Below are positions 21,656 through 31,542 of a stretch of DNA of 64,000 bases, piece after piece. The stretch is taken from contig NZ_JAKMCM010000006.1 of assembly GCF_022662015.1 (NCBI RefSeq), positions 124,001 to 188,000 of the forward strand, read 5' to 3'. Each line of letters begins with the position of its first letter. Positions within the stretch are counted from its first letter, which is position 1. The position numbers and the translations under genes are program-made. The notes under the pieces were generated by a model. It was not told the DNA's origin and did no database searches. It worked only from the letters and a program-made list of their open reading frames with translations. Source of the stretch: Aestuariivivens sediminicola. GTDB taxonomy: Bacteria > Bacteroidota > Bacteroidia > Flavobacteriales > Flavobacteriaceae.

Positions 21656-21684
21656 ATTATGCACGCATAATATTCGTATATTTG
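21656..21684 (+). promoter_or_regulatory. candidate operator plus -7 box of nitronate monooxygenase gene
   Basis: Perfect palindrome ATTATGC-AC-GCATAAT (21656-21671) followed 5 nt later by TATATTTG (21677-21684), which matches the Bacteroidota -7 consensus TAnnTTTG. The ATG of the nitronate monooxygenase gene lies 20 nt further on. A palindrome just upstream of the -7 box would be well placed for a repressor or activator. No regulator gene is adjacent. Confidence 0.45.
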
Positions 21685-21704
21685 AAGCAATTAATTTTTC
21701 ACTA

Positions 21705-22652
21705 ATGTCAATAAAACTCACCGAACTTTTAAATATAAAGTACCCGATAATTCAGGCACCCATGTTCTTGGTTTCGAATGTTGCTATGGTTAAAGAGGCC
21801 ATGAATAGTGGTATTGCGGGTTGTATTCCTGCATTGAATTACAGAACCTTAGATGAGCTTCGTGAGGCTATCAGAGCCTTGCATCTGGCGAAAGTAGAAG
21901 GAGGTTCTTTTGGATTTAATTTAATTGTTAATAAATCAAATGTCAAATATAAAGGGCAATTGGAGGTCCTATGTCAAGAAGGGTGTGACTTCATCATAAC
22001 CTCATTGGGAAGTCCTAAAGAAACTATTAAACACGCTCACAAGGTTGGAATAAAAGTATTTTGCGATGTGGTTGACCTCAATTATGCACGCAAGGTTGAA
22101 GGCTTGGGAGCAGATGCTATTATTGCTGTAAACAATCAAGCAGGTGGTCACAGAGGAGAAATTTCACCAGAAAAATTACTTAGAGAATTAACAACCCACT
22201 GTAATATTCCAATAATTTCGGCTGGTGGTGTTGGGTGCAAGGCAGATCTCGATAAAATGCTTAGCTTCGGTGCGGCCGGTGTATCCGTAGGCAGTCCCTT
22301 CATTGCCTCTAAGGAGGCCAATGTTAACGAAGCGTATAAGCAGGCCTGCGTGGACTATGGGGCGAGCGATATTGTATTGACTGAACGTATTTCCGGTACA
22401 CCTTGTACGGTTATCAATACGCCTTATGTCCAAAAAATAGGAACTAAGGCAACATGGCTTGAAAATCTTCTAAACAAAAATCGAAAACTTAAAAAATGGG
22501 TAAAAATGATTCGATTTGCCATCGGTATGAAAGCAACCAAAACTGCAGCTACCAAAGCGACTTATAAGACGGTTTGGGTAGCAGGGCCCAGTATTGAGCA
22601 TACACATGCCATACTTCCAGTGAAGGAAATTGTTAATAAATTGATTAGTTAA
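21705..22652 (+). CDS. nitronate monooxygenase family protein
   Basis: FMN-dependent enzyme of the 2-nitropropane dioxygenase family that oxidises nitronates, for example the toxin propionate-3-nitronate, to aldehydes. The 315-aa TIM barrel has PIIQAPMFLVSN at the N-terminus, the catalytic-type His H149 in NNQAGGHRGE, and the FMN phosphate-binding ISAGGVGCKADL and GAAGVSVGSPFIAS. A related role as an enoyl reductase (FabK-like) is less likely. It is followed 24 nt later by a PPOX-type flavoprotein gene, so the two may form a flavin-dependent detoxification pair. Confidence 0.92.
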   Translation: MSIKLTELLNIKYPIIQAPMFLVSNVAMVKEAMNSGIAGCIPALNYRTLDELREAIRALHLAKVEGGSFGFNLIVNKSNVKYKGQLEVLCQEGCDFIITSLGSPKETIKHAHKVGIKVFCDVVDLNYARKVEGLGADAIIAVNNQAGGHRGEISPEKLLRELTTHCNIPIISAGGVGCKADLDKMLSFGAAGVSVGSPFIASKEANVNEAYKQACVDYGASDIVLTERISGTPCTVINTPYVQKIGTKATWLENLLNKNRKLKKWVKMIRFAIGMKATKTAATKATYKTVWVAGPSIEHTHAILPVKEIVNKLIS

Positions 22653-22676
22653 TCACATAAAAATGACTTGGAATTT

Positions 22677-23282
22677 ATGAAAATTTCAAATTTAAAAGAG
22701 TTAAGAGACTTATATGGATATCCAAGTGGGAGGGCCAAAGATAAAGTATTGACCAGTTTAGATAAACACTGTATAAATTTCATCCATCACGCTCCTTTTC
22801 TTGTTTTGTCCTCATGTGACAAAAAAGGAAAATTGGATGCTTCTCCCAGAGGAGGGCATCCGGGATTTGTGAAAATAGTAAATGCATCCCAAATAATCAT
22901 TCCAGATGCCAAAGGCAATAATAGAGTTGACAGCTTAGGCAATATAATTCAAACGGAGCAGATAGGTCTGCTGTTTTTAATCCCGGGTATGGATGAAACT
23001 CTGAGAGTGAATGGTCATGCATACCTATCGACGAGCGAAGACCATTTGGCTTTGTTTTCTTCTGAAAAGAATAAACCCAAATGTTGTATCATAGTCGATA
23101 TAAAAGAGGTTTTTCTACACTGTGCCAAAGCCTTAATGCGATCTAGATTATGGGATATGACCTCTCAAATTAAAAGAGATTCTTTTCCTACTATGGGAGA
23201 AATGTTAAAGGATCAATTAGGAACAACTGAGGACCCTGAGAGCCAAATCGACATGATAAATAGGTACAAACAAGATTTATAA
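22677..23282 (+). CDS. pyridoxamine 5'-phosphate oxidase-like FMN protein (MSMEG_1061 type)
   Basis: Flavin-binding split-barrel protein of about 201 aa. FLVLSSCDKKGKLDASPRGG and IIPDAKGNNRVDSLGNI are hallmarks of the MSMEG_1061-like PPOX subfamily; a C-terminal segment has VDIKEVFLHCAKALMRSRLW. I used the ATG at 22677; an in-frame TTG at 22668 is an alternative. The enzyme substrate is unknown and F420 is not expected in this phylum. It probably shares a transcript with the nitronate monooxygenase gene. Confidence 0.88.
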   Translation: MKISNLKELRDLYGYPSGRAKDKVLTSLDKHCINFIHHAPFLVLSSCDKKGKLDASPRGGHPGFVKIVNASQIIIPDAKGNNRVDSLGNIIQTEQIGLLFLIPGMDETLRVNGHAYLSTSEDHLALFSSEKNKPKCCIIVDIKEVFLHCAKALMRSRLWDMTSQIKRDSFPTMGEMLKDQLGTTEDPESQIDMINRYKQDL

Positions 23283-23428
23283 ATTTTTTAGACTTCCGTT
23301 TTACAGAGTTCAAATACACGATTGAACTGAAATAATTAGACTTTTTGAGCTAGCCTTGTATTACAGCGATGTTTTTTGCTTTTAATCTTTTTGTTTAAAA
23401 AAAACTTTTATAAATTAAACAAAAGTAT

Positions 23429-23436
23429 TATGTTTG
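23429..23436 (+). promoter_or_regulatory. candidate -7 box of the fasciclin gene
   Basis: TATGTTTG matches TAnnTTTG and lies 31 nt before the ATG at 23468. No TTTG sits at the usual -33 spacing, so support is limited to the -7 match and position in an AT-rich leader. Confidence 0.4.
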
Positions 23437-23467
23437 ATGAAAATTGTAAATTGTTAAACAAAAGGTT

Positions 23468-24883
23468 ATGAAAACAACAAACGTAAAAGCAAAAGTCCCA
23501 AGTCGTTTTTTGAGGTTTACCTTACTTTCTTTATCTCTCTTATTTCTCACTTTCTCATGTAGTAACGAGGACGCTGAAATGTTAGAGCCTCAGAATATGG
23601 AACCCAATATTGTGGAAGTATTAGAATCTTACAATCGTACTACTGCGGCTCAAAAAAGCAGTGACGATAAATATTCAGATTCAGAGCCCACATTTGAAAT
23701 TTTAAGCGTGGCTTTGGCGAAAACGAAATTGGCAAGTACTGTTTCCAGAAATCGATTGACTGTTTTTGCTCCTACGGACAAGGCTTTCGAAGCGATCGGA
23801 TTGAATAAAAAGAACATTGCAGACGTTCCTGGAATCGTAGACATTTTGCTTTACCATGTTGTGGGTCAACCTGTGTACAGCTCAGATTTGTCTTCCGGGC
23901 CGGTTGAGACGGTACAGGGAACTGATGTGATTGTGAATGTTGATGGTGATAATGTCTTAGTTAATAATGCTATCGTAACCATTGCTGATATTAAAGCAAG
24001 AAATGGGGTAATACATGTTTTGGATAGCGTCCTATCTATTCCATCACTGAATTTGGTTGAATTGGCTTTAAGTCAGGATCCTGAATTTTCCATCCTGGTC
24101 GAGGCTGTTACTATGGCTGGTTTGGGAGAAGTCTTAGCCGAAGGCGGTCCGTTCACTGTATTTGCACCAACGAATCAGGCTTTTATGGATTTATTGGAAG
24201 CTACACCCTTCACAAGTTTGGAAGACGTACCCATGGATTTATTGACTCAGATTTTATTATACCACGTGGTTGATGGTTATGCCTTTAGTAATCAATTGGC
24301 AAATGGTTTTGTGCCGACCATAAATGGTGCTGCAGTGCAAGTGAATTTAGACATGGCCCCAATGGTATACATTAACGATTCAAATGTCATTATACCTAAT
24401 GTTCAGGCTACCAACGGAGTGGTGCATGCCATTGACAAAGTACTTATGCCACCCACAATGAATTTAGTGGAATTGGCTTCAAGTTTTGATCCAGAGTTTT
24501 CGTTATTGCTTCAGGCAGCTACTACAGCTGGATTGGCCGGTGTTTTGAGTGGTGATGGTCCTTATGAGCAACTCACCGTATTCGCTCCAACCAATGCGGC
24601 GTTTCTAAGCCTTCTTGGTTTGACTGACATAGAAGAAGCGAAAGCAGTGATCAGCGGTCTTGACGTAACGACCCTTACAAATATCTTATTGTATCACGTC
24701 GTAGAAGGTCGCGTTTATTCAAGTGATTTGTCGTCTGGAGCCGTATCTACATTGAATGGTGATTTTGATTTGGATTTAGGAACATTAACCATTGATGGTA
24801 ATGCCTCATTGGTACCCAGTTTATTAAACGTACAAGCAACAAATGGAGTCATACATGTAATTGACGCTGTTCTGATGCCATAG
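23468..24883 (+). CDS. fasciclin (FAS1) domain lipoprotein, three domains
   Basis: Cell-surface adhesion-type protein of 471 aa. The N-terminus has a hydrophobic stretch ending in LTFSC followed by SNED, a lipoprotein signal. Three FAS1 domains follow at about residues 65-195, 195-330 and 330-471. Each has the H1 motif (LTVFAPTDKAFEAI, FTVFAPTNQAFMDL, LTVFAPTNAAFLSL), the YH motif (LLYHVVGQ, LLYHVVDG, LLYHVVEG) and a final NGVIHVIDAVL-like strand. Bacterial FAS1 proteins mediate cell-cell or matrix adhesion. It is monocistronic, with a good terminator downstream. Confidence 0.95.
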   Translation: MKTTNVKAKVPSRFLRFTLLSLSLLFLTFSCSNEDAEMLEPQNMEPNIVEVLESYNRTTAAQKSSDDKYSDSEPTFEILSVALAKTKLASTVSRNRLTVFAPTDKAFEAIGLNKKNIADVPGIVDILLYHVVGQPVYSSDLSSGPVETVQGTDVIVNVDGDNVLVNNAIVTIADIKARNGVIHVLDSVLSIPSLNLVELALSQDPEFSILVEAVTMAGLGEVLAEGGPFTVFAPTNQAFMDLLEATPFTSLEDVPMDLLTQILLYHVVDGYAFSNQLANGFVPTINGAAVQVNLDMAPMVYINDSNVIIPNVQATNGVVHAIDKVLMPPTMNLVELASSFDPEFSLLLQAATTAGLAGVLSGDGPYEQLTVFAPTNAAFLSLLGLTDIEEAKAVISGLDVTTLTNILLYHVVEGRVYSSDLSSGAVSTLNGDFDLDLGTLTIDGNASLVPSLLNVQATNGVIHVIDAVLMP

Positions 24884-24945
24884 TTGTAATACACAGCATA
24901 GAAAGAAAAAGAAAAATTTGATTAGTTAGTTGGTTTGATTTAGTT

Positions 24946-24980
24946 AAGGATGTGACCTGTCTTCCAGGCACATCCTTTTC
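24946..24980 (+). terminator. intrinsic terminator after fasciclin gene
   Basis: Stem AAGGATGTGACCTG / CAGGCACATCCTT with one bulged A and a 5-nt loop, followed by TTTTC. It lies 62 nt after the fasciclin stop and before the convergent guaC stop (25017). Confidence 0.8.
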
Positions 24981-25016
24981 TAGTTTCAAAAAACAGGAAA
25001 GACTAAAACGAATTTA

Positions 25017-26057
25017 TTATTCCGAATAAATTTGATTCTCCTGTTCATTAACCCTAATAAATGTCGTCCGTTTTGTTAATTCTTTCAGACGTGCGGCACC
25101 TACATAGGTACAGGTACTTCGAAGACCTCCTAATATATCCTGAATGGTTGATTCTACTTCCCCTTTATAGGGAACTTCAACAGTTTTACCTTCGCTAGCG
25201 CGATATTCTGCTACACTACCAATATGTTTTGTCATTGCTGTTGACGAACTCATACCATAGAATTTTCGGAACGACTGTCCATTACGCTCAACGATTTCAC
25301 CGCCACTTTCATTATGTCCTGCTAACATGCCACCAAGCATAACAAAATCGGCTCCTGCACCAAAGGCTTTAGCGATATCGCCTGGGGAAGCACATCCACC
25401 ATCACTTATTATTTGTCCTCCAAGACCATGAGCAGCATCTGAACATTCAATTATTGCGGAGAGTTGAGGATATCCAACACCTGTTTTAACTCGTGTCGTA
25501 CATACGGATCCAGGCCCTATACCTACTTTTACGATATCTGCACCGGACAACAGAAGTTCTTCCACCATTTCACCAGTCACCACATTTCCTGCAATAATAA
25601 CTTTTTCAGGGTACTGTTCTCTTGTTCGTCTTACAAAATTTACAAAATACTCCGAATAGCCATTCGCCACATCTATGCATATCATTTGTAATGCAGGTAT
25701 AATTTTAAAGATTGCTTTTAATTTGTCCGAATCTGCTTTACCAATACCGGTACTTACAGCAATATAATTGTAATAGCTTTCAGGAATGGAAACAGCAAAT
25801 TTACCCCATTCTTCAACCGTATAGTGCTTATGAATGGTAGTGCATAATTTTTTATCAGCCAGTGCCAGTGCCATATTAAAAGTCCCTACCGTATCCATAT
25901 TAGCAGCCATTACAGGAATACCGCTCCAGATTAATGGGCTGTGCAAAAATTTAAACTCGCGCTCCAAAGTTACTTGAGCTCTACTTTTTAAAGTAGAACG
26001 TTTCGGACGGATCATAACATCTTTAAAACCTAACTTGATATCGTATTCAATGCGCAT
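25017..26057 (-). CDS. guaC: GMP reductase
   Basis: NADPH-dependent enzyme that deaminates GMP to IMP in purine salvage. The 346-aa TIM barrel belongs to the IMPDH/GMPR family but lacks CBS domains. The catalytic Cys is C186 in [47 protein letters not shown] and the mobile-flap segment [15 protein letters not shown] fit GMPR rather than IMPDH. It sits 87 nt downstream of ridA in the same direction. Confidence 0.96.
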   Translation of the reverse strand: MRIEYDIKLGFKDVMIRPKRSTLKSRAQVTLEREFKFLHSPLIWSGIPVMAANMDTVGTFNMALALADKKLCTTIHKHYTVEEWGKFAVSIPESYYNYIAVSTGIGKADSDKLKAIFKIIPALQMICIDVANGYSEYFVNFVRRTREQYPEKVIIAGNVVTGEMVEELLLSGADIVKVGIGPGSVCTTRVKTGVGYPQLSAIIECSDAAHGLGGQIISDGGCASPGDIAKAFGAGADFVMLGGMLAGHNESGGEIVERNGQSFRKFYGMSSSTAMTKHIGSVAEYRASEGKTVEVPYKGEVESTIQDILGGLRSTCTYVGAARLKELTKRTTFIRVNEQENQIYSE

Positions 26058-26144
26058 GATGATTTTAATTTAATCCACCTTAAAATTAGTTCATTATGCT
26101 GAAAACAGAAAACAATTTAGCATTATTAAGAGGAGGACAGGGGA

Positions 26145-26525
26145 TTATCCTATAGCAATCATACTGATTTCAACATTCACGTCTTTAGGTAATCGTGCGA
26201 CTTCAACTGTTTCGCGTGCAGGGGCATTATGACCGTCAAAATAACTACCGTAAGTTTCATTAATCAACTTGAAATCATTCATATTACTAATAAAAATAGA
26301 CGATTTAACAACATTTTCAAAGCTCATGTCCGAAGCCTCCAATATGGCTTTTAAATTGTTCATAACCTGATGTGTTTCCTGTTTAATGTCGTCTAATATT
26401 AAATCTCCTGTATTGGGATTTAAAGCTATCTGTCCCGATATATAAAGGATATTGTTCACTAGAATGGCCTGATTATAGGGTCCAATGGGCGCAGGTGCAT
26501 TTGGCGTGTTAATTATTTTTTTCAT
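26145..26525 (-). CDS. ridA: RidA family reactive enamine/imine deaminase
   Basis: Trimeric YjgF/YER057c/UK114 protein that hydrolyses reactive 2-aminoacrylate and related enamines released by PLP enzymes such as serine/threonine dehydratases. The 126-aa protein has the substrate-binding Arg R104 in ARETVEVARLPKDV and the signature ISGQIALNPNTGDL. Full length and apparently active by these residues. It starts 11 nt after the lptD-like stop. SdaA in this window is an Fe-S rather than PLP enzyme, so it is not an obvious source of enamine. Confidence 0.95.
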   Translation of the reverse strand: MKKIINTPNAPAPIGPYNQAILVNNILYISGQIALNPNTGDLILDDIKQETHQVMNNLKAILEASDMSFENVVKSSIFISNMNDFKLINETYGSYFDGHNAPARETVEVARLPKDVNVEISMIAIG

Positions 26526-26536
26526 GACCTTTAAAA

Positions 26537-29236
26537 CTATAATTGTTGATCTGGTTGTCTACGTTTTTCGTACTTCAAATCTTTTAGAATACTCGACTTT
26601 ATACCAATAAAGAAATTCCATGAGCTACGAGCACTGAAGGGCACCCAACTGAAGCTCATTCGCCAACTCAACAAATCGCGTTCAAATCTAAATTGTGTAT
26701 ATGTAAATCCTTGATTTTTTATATCATAACCGGATGACACCCCAACAGACCATTTGGGTGATAGCTCAACATCTCCGGAGAACATGAGGGAATGCGATGA
26801 AATTTCGTTTTGTCTTCGACTGTTGCTATAATTTACCGCATAGGCCAGGCGCAAACTCCATGGAATTTTATAATTATATAATTCACTTGGTTTTTGCTCT
26901 TCTTGCTCCTCTTCACCCGGTCCATCGATTTGTTGGTTAGAGAAGTCCAAGTTTTTAGGTAAGACATCTTCTGGGCGATTGCTCGCTTCCGGACCTTGAT
27001 CTCTATCCTTTTTGTTATCCTTACTAGAAAGGGAATAGCTCATGGTTAAATTGGCACTTGTCAGTCGAAACAAACTCCCCCCATTCTCAATATTAAATTT
27101 GTCTATCCTGTTGTTATTATTATCCAGTGCATAGGGGTCGAGGGTTGCTCCGAAGTTCACACTCATTTTGTTATTAAAGAGTTGAGTACCACCACTCATT
27201 CTAACGGGACTCCATTGCAATGAATCTCCGGCAAAGTTGTAAGACGTTGAAAAATTTAGATTATTTAGTAATACAATCTTTTTGGGTTCGGTGGCTGTAC
27301 TGTCTTTATCCCTAACTTTGGCTTCCAAGTTGTTGGCTATGGAAATCCCCATGGAACTCGAAAAATTCTTTCCGGGAACTCCAAACAGTCCCCCCTCAAA
27401 GCGGGAGAATTCCACTTCACTTTCGGTTTGGCCATCGGCATTAATTACTTCCACAGTCTCATAATATTTATCGAAGGCCGGATTTATATTATAACTAATC
27501 GACGGACGCATCACATGTCGAATGGCCTTAATGGCACGATCTTCACCTTCTTCTTCAAAATTGTACATTCCATAAACAGTGGTTCCTAAACTAGTACTGA
27601 AATTGTAGGTCCTGTAAGAGTCAAAACCTTTCAAATCTTCTGTCACGACCTTACCTTCATCCGGGTCGTAAAATTTATTCACCGTATTAAATGTCCAAAC
27701 TTCGTTGTAATTCGTACTCGCACTCACACTGAAATATTTGAATATTTTAAAGTTCGTATTTAAGGGTATCGTGTGCTGTAAACCCGTTTTGGCATCGTCA
27801 AACATTTCCTTTTTAAAAAATAGCGAATCGGTGGTTTGAATCCTGTTTTCTCCCCTGACACTGTATTGAAGATTAATGTTCTGTATAATCCCTTTCTTAG
27901 ATCCATTTTTGGGTGCAAGAGGGTAGATACGTCCCACGCTACCCTGAAAAGTAGGTAGGGTCATATTTATTTGTTCGGTGTTGGTGTTTTGAGAATGGGT
28001 TGCTGTAACACTAAAATTGACCTGGGGTTCACCTTGAAAGGTTTTCGAGTACGAAACCGACGACGCCAGGGTATTATTCAAGAAATTTCCTGTGTTTATC
28101 TGGTTAAGTGAATTCCTGTAATAGGTGCTGCTTCCAAGGTTGACCGATGCAGAAAAACGAGAACTCGGACTCGCTTTTGAATCCTGACTATGCGACCACC
28201 TCAAATTATAAATTGTATTTCTGGAATAATCGGGAAAACCGCGTTCACTGGTAATTAAATTCTCGTATCTAAAACTTAAGTTCCCTCTGAATTTATAGCG
28301 CACCGCATAGGTGTTCTCAGCACGGAAACCGTAGCTTCCATTGGTGTAGTAATCGCCATAAATCGCCAAATCGAAATAATCACTTATGGCGAAATAGTAG
28401 CCCATATTTTGCAAAAAATAACCACGATCATTTTGTTCCCCAAAGCTTGGAATAATGATACCCGAGGTTTGCTTTTCCGATTGAGGAAAGAATCCAAAGG
28501 GCAAACCAATGGGCGTGGGGACATCATAAATGAACAAATTTGCAAGTCCAGTCACAATTTTCTTTTTAGGAACGACCTTTGCCTTTCTCAATTTAATATA
28601 GTATTCCGGGTCATCCAGATCTGTTGCAGTGGTGTATTTAGCATCCTTTATAAAATAGACAGAGTCGTTAACCCTTTTGGTTATATTTGCGATGACCGTA
28701 CCTTCTCCCTGTTCGGTTACAGAATGATAGATCAGCGCTTTTTCTGTTTTCGTATTGAATAATATAGAATCAGGTTCCACCACATTTCCGGCCTGTGTGA
28801 ATATTGGGGCCTGCGTGTAGCCTTCGATGCTGTCTGTAATGCCTTTGGCATATACTTCATCCGTACTCAGATCAATAGTGATGCTTCCAGCCTTTATATT
28901 CATTTCGCCATAGTTTATTTCGGCCTCATTGTAGAGATAGAGTTTCTGTTTCTTCTTGTTGAACGAGGCATAATCGGCAGAGGTGTATTTTACTATATCC
29001 GTTAAAATCTCGTTTTTTGGCTTAATGGAGTCTTGTAAAGTAGAATCCTGTTCTTTAATGATTATATTTTTGGTATCCAGAATACTATCTGTTATAATTG
29101 TAATACTTTTAGGGATGCTGTCTCTTTTATTATTGACGATTTCCTTTTTAACCGGGAACTCTTGAGCGAAGCCAATCATGTTGATAAACATGGTAAAACT
29201 TAAGGCAAAAAGTATTTTAATGCTGTTTGTGTGCAA
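26537..29236 (-). CDS. LptD-like LPS-assembly outer-membrane protein
   Basis: Outer-membrane translocon component expected to insert LPS into the outer leaflet. The 899-aa protein has a signal peptide (LFALSFTMFINMIGFAQ), an N-terminal OstA/LptA-like beta-jellyroll (about residues 85-200; YLYNEAEINYGEMNIKAGSI, KTEKALIYHSVTEQGEG) and a large C-terminal barrel with many alternating aromatic strands, ending in FSWVPFSARSSWNFFIGIKS. The start is TTG at 29236, needed for the full signal peptide. It is divergent from the amidase gene across 210 bp and co-directional with ridA, a common arrangement in flavobacteria. Confidence 0.9.
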   Translation of the reverse strand: MHTNSIKILFALSFTMFINMIGFAQEFPVKKEIVNNKRDSIPKSITIITDSILDTKNIIIKEQDSTLQDSIKPKNEILTDIVKYTSADYASFNKKKQKLYLYNEAEINYGEMNIKAGSITIDLSTDEVYAKGITDSIEGYTQAPIFTQAGNVVEPDSILFNTKTEKALIYHSVTEQGEGTVIANITKRVNDSVYFIKDAKYTTATDLDDPEYYIKLRKAKVVPKKKIVTGLANLFIYDVPTPIGLPFGFFPQSEKQTSGIIIPSFGEQNDRGYFLQNMGYYFAISDYFDLAIYGDYYTNGSYGFRAENTYAVRYKFRGNLSFRYENLITSERGFPDYSRNTIYNLRWSHSQDSKASPSSRFSASVNLGSSTYYRNSLNQINTGNFLNNTLASSVSYSKTFQGEPQVNFSVTATHSQNTNTEQINMTLPTFQGSVGRIYPLAPKNGSKKGIIQNINLQYSVRGENRIQTTDSLFFKKEMFDDAKTGLQHTIPLNTNFKIFKYFSVSASTNYNEVWTFNTVNKFYDPDEGKVVTEDLKGFDSYRTYNFSTSLGTTVYGMYNFEEEGEDRAIKAIRHVMRPSISYNINPAFDKYYETVEVINADGQTESEVEFSRFEGGLFGVPGKNFSSSMGISIANNLEAKVRDKDSTATEPKKIVLLNNLNFSTSYNFAGDSLQWSPVRMSGGTQLFNNKMSVNFGATLDPYALDNNNNRIDKFNIENGGSLFRLTSANLTMSYSLSSKDNKKDRDQGPEASNRPEDVLPKNLDFSNQQIDGPGEEEQEEQKPSELYNYKIPWSLRLAYAVNYSNSRRQNEISSHSLMFSGDVELSPKWSVGVSSGYDIKNQGFTYTQFRFERDLLSWRMSFSWVPFSARSSWNFFIGIKSSILKDLKYEKRRQPDQQL

Positions 29237-29446
29237 CGCTTTTGATGTATTTTTGTAAAAGTATGGCTCGGTTATTGAATTGCCAAAATTACAGATATTT
29301 TTCTGTGATTTGATTGATATTTATTTAAAAATTTTAAATTGTATTATATCGGAATTCTAGGTCTTTTGCTATTGAAAAAAACAAACATGTGGCAACCAAT
29401 TTTATTGCACATTGAACCTGACCTGATTCCATAATAGGACATACAA

Positions 29447-30547
29447 ATGAGAGTGAATAATTCTATAGGTTTTATATTTTCCATTTTAGTTTTAATCTAT
29501 TTTTATCCTATAATGGCAAATGCCCAATCACAGGATCATAAGTTTGTGGTGGTATTGGACGCCGGACATGGAGGTCATGATCCTGGCAATGTAGGTAACG
29601 GATTTAAGGAAAAGGATATTGCATTAAAAATCGTGTTACTGGTGGGTAAGCAACTCGAGAAAAACCCCAATATTAAGGTGGTTTATACCAGGGAACGAGA
29701 TGTGTTTGTGGATTTGTTTGTAAGGGGAAAAATTGCTAACAAGGCAAATGCAGACTTATTTGTGTCCGTGCATTGTAACTCCCATGGTTCAAGTGCTCAT
29801 GGTACGGAAACATTTGTTTTGGGGACACATCGCAATCAGACCAATTTTGAAGTAGCCAAAAAGGAGAATTCCGTTATATTCTTGGAGGAGGATTATGAAA
29901 AGAACTATGAAGGTTTTGATCCAAATTCCCCGGAATCGGTCATGAGTATATTATTGAGTCAGGAAGAATATTTAGATCAGAGTATACTATTGGCAAGTTT
30001 AATTGAAGACAAATTCTCTGGAACGCTGAAACGTAAAAGCAGAGGGGTCAAGCAAGCTGGTTTTATTGTATTGCACCAAACGGTTATGCCGAGTGTGCTC
30101 ATTGAAACAGGTTTTTTAACCTATCATAAGGAAGGCCATTATTTAAACTCAAAAAAGGGACAGCAAGAAATCGCGCAGGCCATAGTTTCGGCTGTTATGG
30201 AGTATCGAAATAGTCTGGAAGCCAATATCGATTACGCTGTTGCGTATAGAGAAACCGAGGATGATCTGAGCAGTGTGTCGAACGATATCGTTTTTAAGAT
30301 TCAAATAGCAGCAAGTTCGAAATCCATTGAGACGAAACCTTATAATTTTAAGGGTCTGGATGGCATAACCATGCAGCGGGAAGGTAATCTCTTTAAATAT
30401 TTTTATGGCGAAACCTCGAACTATGAGGCCACCAAGACCATGATCGAGGAAGCAAAGGGCAGGGGCTATGCCTCAAGCTTTGTTGTGCCCTTTAGAGCTG
30501 GAAAGAAGATTACTTTATCCGAAGCTTTAAAATCGACAGCTAATTAG
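29447..30547 (+). CDS. N-acetylmuramoyl-L-alanine amidase with C-terminal SPOR-like domain
   Basis: Zinc-dependent peptidoglycan amidase that cleaves the glycan-peptide bond. The 366-aa protein has a signal peptide (to ANAQ at about residue 26), an Amidase_3 domain with VVLDAGHGGHDPGNVG (H41), E56 in FKEKDIALK, FVSVHCNSH and PSVLIETGFLT (catalytic Glu). The C-terminal part (about 285-360, VFKIQIAASSKSIETKPYNF, FKYFYGETSNYEATKTMI) resembles SPOR folds that bind denuded glycan at division sites. It is the first gene of an amidase-MCE-Fe-S gene series. Confidence 0.95.
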   Translation: MRVNNSIGFIFSILVLIYFYPIMANAQSQDHKFVVVLDAGHGGHDPGNVGNGFKEKDIALKIVLLVGKQLEKNPNIKVVYTRERDVFVDLFVRGKIANKANADLFVSVHCNSHGSSAHGTETFVLGTHRNQTNFEVAKKENSVIFLEEDYEKNYEGFDPNSPESVMSILLSQEEYLDQSILLASLIEDKFSGTLKRKSRGVKQAGFIVLHQTVMPSVLIETGFLTYHKEGHYLNSKKGQQEIAQAIVSAVMEYRNSLEANIDYAVAYRETEDDLSSVSNDIVFKIQIAASSKSIETKPYNFKGLDGITMQREGNLFKYFYGETSNYEATKTMIEEAKGRGYASSFVVPFRAGKKITLSEALKSTAN

Positions 30548-30600
30548 CTCCATTCTTTTTAAATTTATCTTAAATTTGTTTTTCTAAAAGATAAATTATT

Positions 30601-31536
30601 TTGAAACTATCCAAAGAAGTTAAAACTGCTTTACTTGTTATTTCTGGAATCTTCCTTCTTATTTATGGGTTTAATTATTTAAAGGGTGAAAGCATCTTTA
30701 CCAGCCAGGCTGTTTATTACACAGAGTTCGATTATAATGCGCTGAGTACCTCTTCTTCAGTAACCATTAGGGGAAATGCCGTGGGTAAGGTGAGTGATAT
30801 TGTTTATGATTTTAAAACAGGTAAAACCAAGGTATATTTTACTGTCGATCCGGAATTAAAGTTTTCCAGGAACAGTAAAATACGACTTTACGAAACGGGT
30901 CTTATGGGGGGGAATGCCCTGGCCATAATAAAGGCCAACGACACTGAATTTGCTAAAAACGGAGATTTTATAGAATCCGAAATACAACCCGGACTCATTT
31001 CCAGTTTAAAGAGTAATTTTACCGGACTCAGCTCTAATTTAGACAGTACCCTGCGCTCTGCAGATACCTTACTTGTAAGTTTAAATACACTGGTGACAGA
31101 TACTTCTGATGATGGAATAAAAAGCACTATAGCCGAATTAAACGGTACTTTAATTGCAGTTAAAGATTTAGCCGTTTCTGTCCAGGCAATGGTGGATAAT
31201 AATGATCAGAAATTAAGCAAGGTCATCGATAATTTTAACAATACCAGTGAAAATTTGGCGACCCTATCCAATGATATTAAGGATATTGAATTGAGTAAAA
31301 CAGTAGCTAAATTGGATGAAACCTTAGCGACCTTCAATGCCATTTTAAAGGATTTAGACGATGGAAATGGCACCGTGGGAAAACTTCTCAAGGATGAGGC
31401 CTTGTATGCTAATCTTGATGGCGCAACAAAGGAGTTAGAAGAACTTCTAAGGGATATAAAATTACATCCGAAACGTTATTTTAGAATTTTATCTAAAAAA
31501 GAAATCCCGTATACTGGTAACGCGGAATCCAATTAA
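30601..31536 (+). CDS. MlaD/MCE family substrate-binding protein
   Basis: Membrane-anchored lipid-transport protein of 311 aa. It has one N-terminal transmembrane helix (TALLVISGIFLLIYGFNYLK) and a single MCE domain (about 35-115; TSSSVTIRGNAVGKVSDIVY, RLYETGLMGGNALAII). A long helical C-terminal region (about 130-300) follows, likely to form a needle or barrel across the periplasm. The start codon is TTG (30601). No MlaE or MlaF permease genes are adjacent. It starts 53 nt after the amidase and ends 6 nt before the Fe-S gene. Confidence 0.92.
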   Translation: MKLSKEVKTALLVISGIFLLIYGFNYLKGESIFTSQAVYYTEFDYNALSTSSSVTIRGNAVGKVSDIVYDFKTGKTKVYFTVDPELKFSRNSKIRLYETGLMGGNALAIIKANDTEFAKNGDFIESEIQPGLISSLKSNFTGLSSNLDSTLRSADTLLVSLNTLVTDTSDDGIKSTIAELNGTLIAVKDLAVSVQAMVDNNDQKLSKVIDNFNNTSENLATLSNDIKDIELSKTVAKLDETLATFNAILKDLDDGNGTVGKLLKDEALYANLDGATKELEELLRDIKLHPKRYFRILSKKEIPYTGNAESN

Positions 31537-31542
31537 GAATTA

